Of a stretch of DNA of 64,000 nucleotides, positions 54,641-64,000 are shown one piece after another. Positions within the stretch are counted from its first letter, which is position 1. Each line of letters opens with the position of its first letter. This DNA is from Liriodendron chinense. Taxonomy: Eukaryota; Streptophyta; Magnoliopsida; Magnoliales; Magnoliaceae. Where the stretch lies: NCBI GenBank assembly GCA_003013855.2, contig ML058387.1, positions 4,650,001 through 4,714,000 on the forward strand, read 5' to 3'. The translations under genes and the position numbers were made by a program. The notes below the pieces were generated by a model, which had not been told where the DNA came from, did not search any database, and was given only the letters and a program-made list of their open reading frames with translations.

Positions 54641-57600
54641 TCGCCACCGTGGACATGGAGATCCAGCCGACGAAGAAGGCCATCTTTCTACTACTCTTTC
54701 TACATATGATCTACACAACAGCCCACCCGATCTATCACCATCACCATCCTACAATTTTAACTGACAAGGCGGCACTCTTGGCGTTCAAGGACGCCATGAC
54801 CCTCGACACTCAAGCAGCACTTGCAGACTGGCGAAATTCATCCAATGTGTGCAACTTCACAGGTGTGGTGTGCAACCATCGGGAGCACCGTGTGGTGCAA
54901 CTCCGGCTCAACCGTAGCGGCATTCGCGGCCCACTCTCTCCGTTCCTCGCCAACCTCACCGGGCTCCGCTTACTTGACCTATCGGAAAACAACCTCATGG
55001 GGCCCATACCGCCGGAACTGGGCTCCCTATGGCGCCTCGAACAGCTCAACCTCTTCGGGAACCACCTACATGGTCCAATCCCTGATTCGCTATCCCTCCT
55101 TTCAGGACTCAGTTATCTTGACCTCAAAGTAAACCGCCTAACAGGTACCATCCCCATTTCGATCTTGTACAATTGCACATCATTAGGCTACCTAGATTTC
55201 TCTGAAAATGCCCTCCACGGAGAAATCCCGCCAGAGATAGGAAACCATCTCCCCGGCCTACGGATTTTCCAACTATATTCAAACAATTTGAGTGGGAAAC
55301 TCCCTCCATCACTCTCGAATTGCACCAGTTTAACATGGTTGGATGTGGAAAACAACAGCCTTTCCGGCCAACTGCCCACTGAAACCCTCGGCAGATGGCC
55401 ACTCCTTGAACTCCTCCTCCTATCAAACAACCATTTCACGAGCCATGATCACAACACCAATCTTGAACCGTTCTTCACAGCCCTTTCGAACTGCACTCAC
55501 CTAGAGAGCATCGAATTGGCAGGAAATGGCCTTGGAGGCCAATTGCCGACCACCATCGATCAGCTCGGGGTCAACTTGTCAGACATATATCTCGAAGATA
55601 ACCAGATATTCGGGTCGATCCCACCCACCATAGTCAACCTCTCCAATCTCACGGTGCTCAACTTATCAAGCAACCTCCTAAATGGGACAATCCCAGACGA
55701 GATAGGCCAATTGCAGAACCTAACATGGCTAATCTTATCCAACAATTCGCTGATCGGCCCAATTCCGCCCTCAATCGGAAAGATTAAAAGGTTGAGTCAG
55801 CTGGATTTATCAAAAAATAGATTATCGGGTGAAGTCCCAGGTAGTCTAGGAAACCTTATCTTCCTCAGTGATCTTTTTCTTCAAGAAAACAAGCTTTCAG
55901 GAATCTCACCCCTTCTAGGAAGGTGCAAGTCCTTGAACAGGTTGGATGTATCTTTCAACACATTAACAGCAATTCCAAAAGAAATATTTGGACTAACCCA
56001 CATGGGAATTTTCTTGAATCTTTCACACAATCTTATAAATGGGTCACTGCCATTAGCGCTTAGCAAGATGGACACCATCCAGGAGATTGATCTATCATGG
56101 AACCGTTTCCACGGAAGCATATCCCCTCAGTTAGATGGCTGCATCGCCGCTCGCATAATCAATTTCTCGCATAATTTGCTCGAAGGGAAGCTTCCTGGTA
56201 CGTTAGGATCGCTTCGGAACCTTGAATCACTCGATGTCTCGTACAATTTATTGTCCGGCGAGATCCCCATTCTCCTTGGGGGGTCGGTTAGTCTTGTTCG
56301 GCTAAACCTCTCATATAATGATTTCAATGGATCGATACCCATGAGCGGAAGGTTCATGAACTTCACATATAGCTCGTTCCTCGGCAATCCACGTCTATGC
56401 GGGTCAATCCCCGGTGTGCTGGTTTGCATGAAGGGGGTAGGATGGTTCCACTCGCACAAGTTCGTGATCATTGTTTCCGTAGCTACATCAGCATCAGCAT
56501 TCCTATTGACGGTGTGCTGCATTATTGCATTCAAGAAGATCAAATGGAAAATAGTCCCGAGGAAGGCTGATGCATCGAGCAGGTCGACCCCATCCTTGAA
56601 ACTCAGCTTTCCAAGGATCACATACAAGGAGCTCGCAGATGCGACGGCAGAATTCGACCAAGGAAGGCTGATTGGGACTGGCAGCTTTGGCCACGTCTAC
56701 CGTGGGGAGCTCAGCGATGGAACCATCGTCGCCGTCAAGGTCCTTCACCTTCAAACTGGCAACTCGACGAAGAGTTTCAATAGGGAATGCCAGGTCCTGA
56801 AGAGGATCCGGCATCGGAACCTCATGAGGATCATAACAGCATGCAGCCTGCCAGATTTCAAGGCATTGGTGTTGCCGTTCATGGCGAACGGCAGCTTGGA
56901 CGGCCATCTATATCCGCCATCAGGCACGATGGGATCACAGCGGTCGGATTTGGAATTGATACAAAGAGTGAGCATTTGCAGTGACATAGCTGAGGGGATG
57001 GCGTACTTGCATCACCATTCACCGGTGAGAGTGATACATTGCGATCTGAAGCCAAGCAATGTTCTTCTCAACGATGATATGACTGCTCTGGTGTCTGATT
57101 TTGGGATTGCACGGTTGGTGATGAACGTTGGAGGAGCAGGGAATGGTGGGCCTGATAACGTGGGGAATTCTACTGCAAATATGTTGTGTGGGTCCATTGG
57201 ATACATTGCACCAGGTACCCTTCTTTCTTCCCTCTTCATTGCTTTTATCGAATTGAATTGGATCATGGATGGATTGACAACTCGTCCGAGTCGACTCAGA
57301 CTCGAGATTGAGTCCAGCCCAACACGGCCGAGTCATGATTCGACTCAGGACCGGGCGAGTCGGTCGGAGTCAAGGAGCATCCAATCCATGGATTGGATTG
57401 TATTCGTGTAGTTTGCAATATCATGCATGCAATTACCGTAGGGCCCACTTTTGCCTGACCCCATGATAGCCTTTGACCGCAGTGATCTTTGTTTTCCATT
57501 GAGAAATGAAGTTTTCAACTGATTCAACGATGGTCCACAGTCTGATCAAGGCAATATTTGGGCAACCGAGGGACTAATGGTTGAGATTGACCGGAGCTGG

Positions 57601-60248
57601 GCCAAAACTTACATGCATGGCAATGCTACAAGAGGTCCTCTCACTGGGTCGAAGTCGCACTCATTTTCTGTTTGTCTGACCATCATGGTAGGTGACAAAT
57701 GCACATCACACTCATCCACAACCTCGTACTTATTTCTAGAAAAAAAATGATAATATGGTCATTTCACCTATTAAAAGTCCACAGTTCACTCGGTGAGTCG
57801 ACTCATAACTCGGCCGGATAGTCTTAACAGTTCCTTTGTTGGTTTTCCAATGAGTGCTTAGATTTATTTATTTTTTTAATCTAAGAAAATTTTTATTAGT
57901 GAACCATTCACGGTGGACCAGAAGACTGCATTATGTAGGCCCAGCACTGTGTAACACCTTCAGTACAGCTCGCGGCTTATTCAGCTCTGGTGAAAAAGCA
58001 CCATGTGTGCTTGTAATATAGTGAAAGGAAAAGATTTACTAATGCAAAATGACAATTTTACCCTTTTCACTGTGGCCCATTTGAAGCATACCGCGCTTGT
58101 TCATAGGTGCATTAGTCAGCACATGCTGGCACTTGACACTTGTCCGACATGATTGCATGTTTGGCACACACATGTGGCGCTTTTTTAAATAGGCGCATGC
58201 TATATTACCTTGTTGGACCCAATTTAGTTAAAGTTTCACATGTTCACAGCTCCTCTTTTTTTTGATAAAATTAAGCCAACCTTGTTTAGGTAGGAAGCAT
58301 TTGATACATTGACAATATGATAGTTAATGCATAGGCCCAAAAAAAATAGGTCCTACCCATCTAGGTATCTAGTTATGAAAACAAAACATGCATCAAAATC
58401 ACCCATGTCTATATCTCAAGTGGTAGACTGATTAGTGAAGATAACCTCGTTACAACACTGAAGTCTGGGTATCGATTCTCAAGTAGGGGTAGCTAACATT
58501 TCGGTGTAACTAACCATGGGGGTGAGTGTACTAATAGTAGGGTGCTTGTACTAACCAAAAAAGAAAAACAAAATAAACAAAATAAAAAGAAGAAAAAAAA
58601 GAAAGAAAGAAACCTGATGATGGACAGAGTGGATCTTATGAAAGTTCTAACCACATAGCTCTACATTAGTGAAAATAACCTAGCTCGGTTCCTCATAATT
58701 ATACACGTGGCATATGATATCTAAAATAAAACCATCCAAATATCAGAACGCGTTGTTGATGAGCCATTGTCCTGGAATCTGACGAATTGTCAAATCTCAT
58801 AATCTGACTAATGGACGTTAATTAGTTTGTTGAATTAGAATCATCCACTAAATGTCCATCAATGGTCCAGAATATTGAATTGGAGGGTTAAAGTTGAGTT
58901 ACTTAGATTCCAGGTTTCCAATATATTTGCTTGTGTATCAATGTCACACTCTGCAAGAGTATCAAAGTGGGGCCCATCTTTGGGAGATCAATACGTTCAC
59001 CTGATGGGCTCCACCGTGATGAATCAAGCCCAAGAATGCCACTTATGTGACAATCGTGACCTTTTCGTCGTTGTCCTGCAAACATCAGTCGAGGTAGATC
59101 TTCATCTCTACGTATAATACAAATCATGCTACGCATACATACTCTCACACTCTAACCGGCTGTGATGATTTGCACGTATGCACTCATGAATTGTGGCCGT
59201 TGGCATCATAGTTTTCAAACCTAAACTCGGGTGGGGAGTCAGATAGTGCCCCCAAAGGCCATTTGAGGACATCTTCATATTAAAAGAAAGTAGTTCAATG
59301 ATCAAATGGTTGAAATCTTTCGTTTTTTGAGTGTCCCATACCTACAGTCCGGCCCATCCATAATTTCAAGAACTTGAAATAACTCGGATTCAATTCTCTC
59401 CAGTTATTTCAAGTTTTTGGTATCAATTTCTAAGTAGGGGTGGCTAACATTGCGATGTGACTAACAGTGGGATGTGTGTACTAACTGAAAATAAAATAAA
59501 AAAAAATTAAAAGAAATACCTCAATCTCTCTAAAGTTTGGTATAAATTTGAGAAAAAACTCAACAAAACTTGAACTCTGCACAACCCAACATTGTTTATA
59601 TACCATTTATACCTTCTACATATTAAATAATATTGCTAAAACTTAGTAGAACTTTTTCAATCAACTTGACTCAACTTGATTTTGAGTCATTCTTATTTTT
59701 TTGGTTTTTTAAAATATGGGCCCATCATACAAGTGATTTGGACCATTAAAACAGAGCACACACATGTCCAGAATCCTCTTCCATATTCCATTCACAAATA
59801 TTTATTAAAGTTTTAGACATTGGTTTTGGCAGAATATGCATATGGAACAAATACATCCACCAGAGGAGATGTGTACAGCTTTGGCATTCTAGTGCTTGAA
59901 ATGGTGACTAGAAAGAGACCCACCGACGACATGTTTGTTGGTGGCTTGGACCTACACAAATGGGTCAAGCGCCACTATCATGGCAGGGTGGAGAAGGTGA
60001 TAGATTCTTCATTGATCAGATCTGCAAGGGACCAGAGCCCAGAAGTGCAGAAGATGTGGGAAGTTGCGATCAGCGAGCTGATTGAATTGGGTATTCTATG
60101 CACCCAAGAGGTCCCTTCGACAAGGCCCACCATGCTTGATGCAGCCGATGACTTGGATCGTCTCAAGAGATATCTTCTCGGCGATACTAGTGCAACATTT
60201 GCATCGTCGCTTGGGATGTCATCTTCTACTGTCATTGGGGAGGATTGA
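54637..60248 (+). CDS. LRR receptor-like serine/threonine kinase, non-RD (At2g24130-like); join 54637-57214, 59833-60248
   Basis: Two exons encode 997 residues. Parts in order: signal peptide (to ~30), a His-rich patch (HHHH, 34-37), LRRNT, 20 LRRs (about 85-565), a C-terminal cap, a membrane span (609-632), and a kinase domain (about 675-970). Kinase motifs: GTGSFGHVY (680-688), K701, HCDLKPSN (801-808), DFG (821-823), APE rebuilt across the splice site, and DVYSFG. The HCD triplet lacks the Arg before Asp, so this is a non-RD kinase, a class common among plant immune receptors. Exon 1 ends CCAG|GTACCC, exon 2 begins after TTGGCAG; the phase-1 join restores Glu of APE. It would act at the plasma membrane as a peptide or microbial pattern receptor; the ligand is unknown. 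The length fits the family. The alternative start M7 (54655) has a stronger context. Confidence 0.9.
58405..58610 (+). mobile_element. tRNA-derived SINE
   Basis: ATATCTCAAGTGGTAGACTG is a tRNA-like A-box region and GGGTATCGATTCTC a B box about 50 nt on. A SINE-style body follows (AGTAGGGGTAGCTAACATTT, GTGTACTAATAGTAGGG) and a long A-rich tail with AAAACAAAATAAAC. No clear target duplication was found. Confidence 0.7.
59418..59515 (+). mobile_element. 5'-truncated copy of the same SINE
   Basis: GGTATCAATTTCTAAGTAGG, GGTGGCTAACATTGCGATGT and TGTACTAACTGAAAATAAAA match the 3' half and tail of the element at 58405. Confidence 0.7.
59833..60248 (+). CDS. Exon 2 of the LRR receptor kinase gene (kinase C-lobe)
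   Basis: This exon adds 138 codons: the rest of the activation segment (YAYGTNTSTRGDVYSFGILV), the TRKRPTDDMFVGGLDLHKWV segment usual in LRR kinases, the LCTQEVPSTRPTM motif with the conserved Arg of subdomain XI, and a Ser-rich tail ending VIGED. No canonical AATAAA is seen just downstream. The ATG at 59820 is intronic and not a start. Confidence 0.9.
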
Positions 60249-61300
60249 ATACCATCTGTTGTGGCCACTGGATTAATGGCTTGATCTTGTACATGTCTGC
60301 AATGTGTACGTACACATTTTTTTGTGTGTAATAGATTATGTTCTATCACCATTTGAAAAGGAGAAGCCAAAATGCTCCTCTTTTTTTTTTAATTTAAACA
60401 TGAAGTAAAGATGAGCACATTGAGGCAATTTAATCACAATTTTTTCAGTACAATCAATATGGACTACATTTTCTTAGCCATTGATTGGAGGGCAAGAATC
60501 ACATGACACACTTTATAGGATCCAAGACATCCATTATGTGGGTCACATCATGATCGATACCATTTCCCAAAAATAATGCATGTCCACTCATCAAATTGCC
60601 ACAATGTTAAAAACTTGCCTTTGCTTCTTTATCCGTTCATTTATTTCATAAAATGTAGCTCCCCTTGTGAGTGGACTGACCCAATTTTTTGGAAAATGCA
60701 TCTAAGATGATGGAACTCATTTGATGGATGCCAGGGTCTTGCACTTGTGCCAGGTTGGCGCATGGATAAATGCGGTGGTTTAGAATCCGGATGGGGATGG
60801 ATGGTTGGGGAATGGCGCCATGGGACTCACTACCTCTCCTCAGTTATATGATAATTATACCTAGCTTTCCTCAGCCTTGGATTATTGTAGTTACCTCCCC
60901 TCATCAGAGACCTTAAAGTAGGGTGCAACTTGGGTTGAGGATCAACCCAAACCGGCTGGCCCAACCTGAAAATTTGGCTGGGTCGGGTTGGGCATGGGTT
61001 GAGGCGTTTGGCAACCCAACCCAACTCAACCTGAACTCAAAATCTATATTATATATATCATTGAATTATTATATTAATGTATGTATAATATAAGATACTA
61101 AATTATTAACATTAACAGAGTGAACCAATGTAGTCCAACCCAACCAAATAACCAACCTAACCCGAGATAGATTGATGTAGCTCTAATACAAAATGATGTT
61201 GAACCCAAAGAAATGCAATAAAGAGAAGGAAATTAAGAACTTTGTTCCTATAATTTAGATCAAGAATGCATAGGAGAATAATAAAAAGAGAGCTTAGAGA
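60249..61300. other. 3' flank and intergenic DNA
   Basis: No gene is recognised. 60920-61180 has CAACCCAACCCAACTCAACC and GGGTCGGGTTGGGC words typical of hAT-like subterminal repeats, without identified ends. Confidence 0.4.
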
Positions 61301-61304
61301 TTCA

Positions 61305-61535
61305 CTGATCACCTAAGGGATTGAGGAATCACTCATCCAATAAGAGATAGCTCGGGAACTCACTTACCCAAAGGGTTGGGGAATAACTCACCCAACAAGA
61401 AATAGCTTGGGGACTCAATCACCCAAAGGGTTGGGGAAATCACTAAACCAATAAGGGATAGCTTAGGGACTCACTCACTCAAAAGGTTGAAGAATCACTC
61501 ACCATATAAGAAAAGAATCACTGAACTCAAAAATA
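61305..61535. repeat. ~58-bp tandem repeats, about four units
   Basis: Units carry GGRTTG.GGAATCACTCA, CCAATAAGAGATAGCT and GGGACTCACTCACCCAAA patterns near 61316, 61374, 61432 and 61490. Units are contiguous with no unique spacers. Confidence 0.8.
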
Positions 61536-61639
61536 CAAAGCCTTCTAGAAAATAACTCCAAAATGTCCTCTCTCATATAATGACCATTACATATATAAGA
61601 AAAAAAACTCCCCCCCATTTTGTTTGATTTAGAAAAGTA

Positions 61640-62340
61640 GTTTTATCTTTTAGTGAGTCTCCTTGTCCTACATCGGAAATGATCAAGGAAAACTTCAAGT
61701 TTGTAAGAGAGGATTTTTACATAGGGCTTGAGCCCCTTTCAAGAGGGCATGTGAATTTGGTCTTGTGGGGGGCTATGCCATTAGCTCCAACCTATGCTTT
61801 TGACCATGCGTGTCGTGTTGGGTCTATGTCTATGTGCGGACTGAGAGTACACTTGCCTTAACAATTTTGCTCCGCGAGTATACTCGCGTTGTCTTTTTTA
61901 CGCAAATTTCAAACCAGAGATGCATCTATTCGGGTGGTCACACCAGTTGGGTTTAAACCCAATAAACCTAACCCATTTGAAACGGTGCTTTAAGTACCTA
62001 ATTGGGGTATAAAATAGACATACTCTAACCCGGTTATATTCATTCGAAAGATCAGATTTCTCTCTTTAGTTCTTCAAAAATAAGTCTCTCGTTCTTTATT
62101 ATTTTGTAACTAAGTTTGTCGCAAAGACAACTCACTCTGTTCTACATTCTGCATGCTGGTTCGAGACTGTGTACGACGAGTACTACACCGTTGGAATCGG
62201 GTTATAGTAATTGTATCCTGGAGGGCAATTGCTCGTGATTCATGTTGTACTTGGGACATGGTCCAAGGAGTGCAAATTTAGTTTCAAGCCGAGTGACTCA
62301 GTCACGCCTCGACTCAAAATAATAAATTCTTCTTACTTCA
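61640..62340 (+). mobile_element. Probable copia LTR
   Basis: AGTCTCCTTGTCCTACATCG near the start, a CTCTAACCCGGTTATATTC TATA-like region, TATTATTTTGTAACTAAG, and a GTACGACGAGTACTACACCG tail are LTR-like. A copia gag relic follows downstream. The ends are not fixed by a target duplication. Confidence 0.45.
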
Positions 62341-62649
62341 TTTTAATTTTCTATTTTATTTTATTTTTTCTATTTCTGAATTTCTATCTACTATTTTTAG
62401 CAACTATTTTTCAACAATCATTAAACCGAAAAATTTTATTTGTTGGAAATAGTAAACCACTAATTTATTATCTGTTAAAAAACAAAAGAACCAATTTTGC
62501 GTTAGAAACTGTAAAGGTGTTTTACACTCTTTCATATTCATTTATAATTGATCCAAACCAAGCAACGAAACTTAGATATACTCATAATTATAAACATTAC
62601 ATTTTAAATACCTTGTCTAATGATTATATATATTATGATTACACTCATA

Positions 62650-62651
<2 letters not shown>

Positions 62652-62687
<36 letters not shown>
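62652..62687. repeat. (CA)n microsatellite
   Basis: CA dinucleotide run. Confidence 0.95.
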
Positions 62688-62690
<3 letters not shown>

Positions 62691-62719
62691 TTAGCAGATT
62701 CATCAGAAATATAGGAAAA

Positions 62720-62992
62720 TTTGTCTTTTTGGAAGACATAATCATACACATAAGGATAAAGGAAGCCAACAGATACAAAAACCAAATAAAGAATGCAAAT
62801 GGATCTGTCTCAAAGACTAATCTAGTGAAGAAAAGTTAGGCACAGATGGGCAAAAAGAAAAGAAATTGTTACAATTATGGAAAGCTCAGACATTACTCTA
62901 AAGAGTGAAGGCTCAAAAAGAAAACGAATAGATAATTCAATAAAAATAGGTCTTGTAACTACTGTAAAAAGCCTAAACACTATGAAAATAAA
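62720..62992 (+). pseudogene. Copia gag zinc-knuckle relic
   Basis: The frame gives one damaged knuckle (NCYNYGKLRHYSKE) and one complete CX2CX4HX4C knuckle (CNYCKKPKHYENKC) 20-odd residues later, separated by stops. It is cut at 62993 by an LTR beginning TGTAACATCC. Confidence 0.65.
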
Positions 62993-64000
62993 TGTAACAT
63001 CCTCAAAATTCACGTACCAAAAATCAGAGCACATGCTGATGCAGTGACGTTATAAAAGTGTCGTACACGTAGTTTTACCCCCTTCCAAACCCATGTGTGG
63101 TCTTTCCACTAACCACATAGGTGTCAAACGTCGAGATTAACACGACCGGACCTGTATTACCCTACCCATCAATTATCGTTTCCACCGATAACCGGTGTGA
63201 CCCTGAATATCATAATCGTCCGCGAGGTTCTTAACGAATCACCGAATGACGTGAGGTTAAGCGTGGTCCTCCACCTTGGCGGACTTGATGATCCATGCGG
63301 ACGTTGGACCAAGGCGATAGGCCGGACTACTCAACTTGGGCTTTGAGTGGGGGCACATGAGATGTGTAAGTTACCAAAGATAGGTAACTTATGTATGTCC
63401 TTTTGAACATTCTCCACGTGATCGAATGTGAACCATTGAAACGTCGTGGGCTTTGGGCCCCCTATCTCGAATAAATCCATACATTTTTCCCTAGAGTCGC
63501 TCTACCAATCGAGAATTGAGGACCATTGATCGCGTATCATATCATGGTTGATCACCACACCTGACGTGTAGGATAGATCGGCCCATGGTAGATCTCATGA
63601 TGTTCGATCTTATGACTGGTTTTGTTGGGCTTGTGCGGGACCCAATGTGCCCCTGCTAAGCAAATCAGCCATCCTAAAGGCTATATTCCTGATGTGATAA
63701 GAGCTAGGGCCATCCAGGTGCTACATGAAAATGGGAAATTTGCTCGGTCACCAAAATCGCTTGGTTTAACGACGAACTTTGACCGTCTCTAAGGGGAATA
63801 AAGGCGGCACACCGTGACTGAATTTGGCCTAAACTATAATTTCCGACGAATTTAGTCCGTCGCTGATTAACGACGGCTATAATTAGTCGTAAAGTATAAC
63901 TTAGCGACGAACTTCGTTCGTCGGTAATCCTAACTACGAAAAGGCGCACCTTAATAGAGATTACGACAGGACATTTTCATCTGCGACGGATTATTTTCGT
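62993..64000 (+). mobile_element. Del/Tekay-like LTR, runs off the window
   Basis: TGTAACATCCTCAAAATTCA is the standard start of long gypsy chromovirus LTRs and lies exactly where the gag relic breaks. No 3' end is visible before the window edge. A CACTA-like end begins within it near 63718. Confidence 0.5.
63718..64000 (+). mobile_element. CACTA-like element end (partial)
   Basis: GTGCTACATGAAAATGGGAA resembles the CACTACAAGAAAATG terminus of En/Spm-type elements. Subterminal CGACGAACTT, CCGACGAATTT, GTCCGTCG and CGACGGAT motifs in both orientations follow, as in that superfamily. The other end is outside the window. Confidence 0.5.

Larger units (their letters stand above)
57215..59832 (+). 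other. Intron of the LRR receptor kinase gene, 2618 bp
   Basis: GT at 57215 and AG at 59831-59832. The ORF running from exon 1 into the intron stops at 57409 and is not the real C-terminus. The intron holds ACTCGACTCGG-type degenerate words near 57290-57370 and 57790, a tRNA-derived SINE (58405-58610) and a truncated second copy (59418-59515). Confidence 0.85.

Noticed and set aside
54637..57411. Uninterrupted 924-codon frame as the full kinase gene
   Set aside because: After 57214 the frame leaves kinase homology; the GT donor and the exon at 59833 restore APE and the C-lobe.
59820..59832. ATG at 59820 as a separate kinase-fragment start
   Set aside because: These 13 bases are intron; the AG at 59831-59832 gives an in-phase exon with conserved residues.
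61305..61535. CRISPR-like look of regularly spaced repeats
   Set aside because: Units are contiguous and imperfect, have no unique spacers, and the window is plant DNA.

Overview
This is plant nuclear DNA: long AT-rich intergenic stretches, an intron-containing receptor kinase gene with GT-AG borders, nested Ty1/copia and Ty3/gypsy LTR retrotransposons, hAT, Harbinger, Mutator-type and CACTA-type elements, a tRNA-derived SINE and many microsatellites. A ~430-bp inverted-repeat core (its halves carry motifs like CCACCATGATGTATGTG and CACACCGTCCATCCATTT) recurs about twenty times. From memory I associate that repeat with magnoliid genomes (Lauraceae, Magnoliaceae); this is recollection, not a search result.

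The host gene content is one leucine-rich-repeat receptor family in three main states. Locus A (promoter about 2290-2972, CDS 2973-4766) encodes an LRR ectodomain of 597 residues with signal peptide but no membrane span or kinase. Locus B is a dead paralogue split by retrotransposons: promoter and start at 21005-21536, body at 28028-29110, duplicated 3' flank from 35703. Locus C (promoter 53500-54636, exons 54637-57214 and 59833-60248) is a full 997-residue LRR receptor kinase of the At2g24130-like type, with a non-RD (HCD) kinase. Three more orphan copies of the same promoter block lie at 17346-17815, 18140-18690 and 19318-19975, so 16.9-21.5 kb is a promoter array without coding bodies. Loci A and B share the truncated 3' end, so the LRR-only form was itself duplicated.

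Region by region. 1-2290: four core-repeat elements. 2290-6950: locus A and its 3' flank, the flank broken by a 687-bp solo LTR. 7290-13050: copia relic split by a Del-like LTR (8632-12980) that is itself split by a 1502-bp solo LTR (11131-12632). 13317-14458: hAT-type element. 14.6-16.0 kb: degraded LTR-like DNA with microsatellites. 16-21 kb: core repeats and promoter array. 21537-28027: young copia element (457-bp LTRs, TSD CTGCC) with a gag ORF but wrecked pol. 29168-35702: intact copia element (LTRs 1017 and 1003 bp, TSD ATAAG) with one 1309-residue gag-pol ORF. 35703-39690: duplicated LRR 3' flank. 39.7-44.2 kb: Harbinger/Tourist-type MITE, core repeats, two hAT foldbacks. 44211-48837: gypsy element lacking RT and integrase, with a solo LTR nested in its 5' LTR. 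49.6-53.2 kb: core repeats, a solo LTR, a copia gag relic. 53.5-60.25 kb: locus C. 60.25-64 kb: tandem repeats, copia LTR and gag relic, a Del-like LTR and a CACTA-like end running off the window.

The two host products with coding potential are an LRR-only secreted-type protein (A) and a full non-RD receptor kinase (C) with nearly the same ectodomain. A decoy or co-receptor relation is possible but inferred. The main regulatory difference visible is two overlapping short upstream ORFs in front of C, kept in promoter B and deleted in A.
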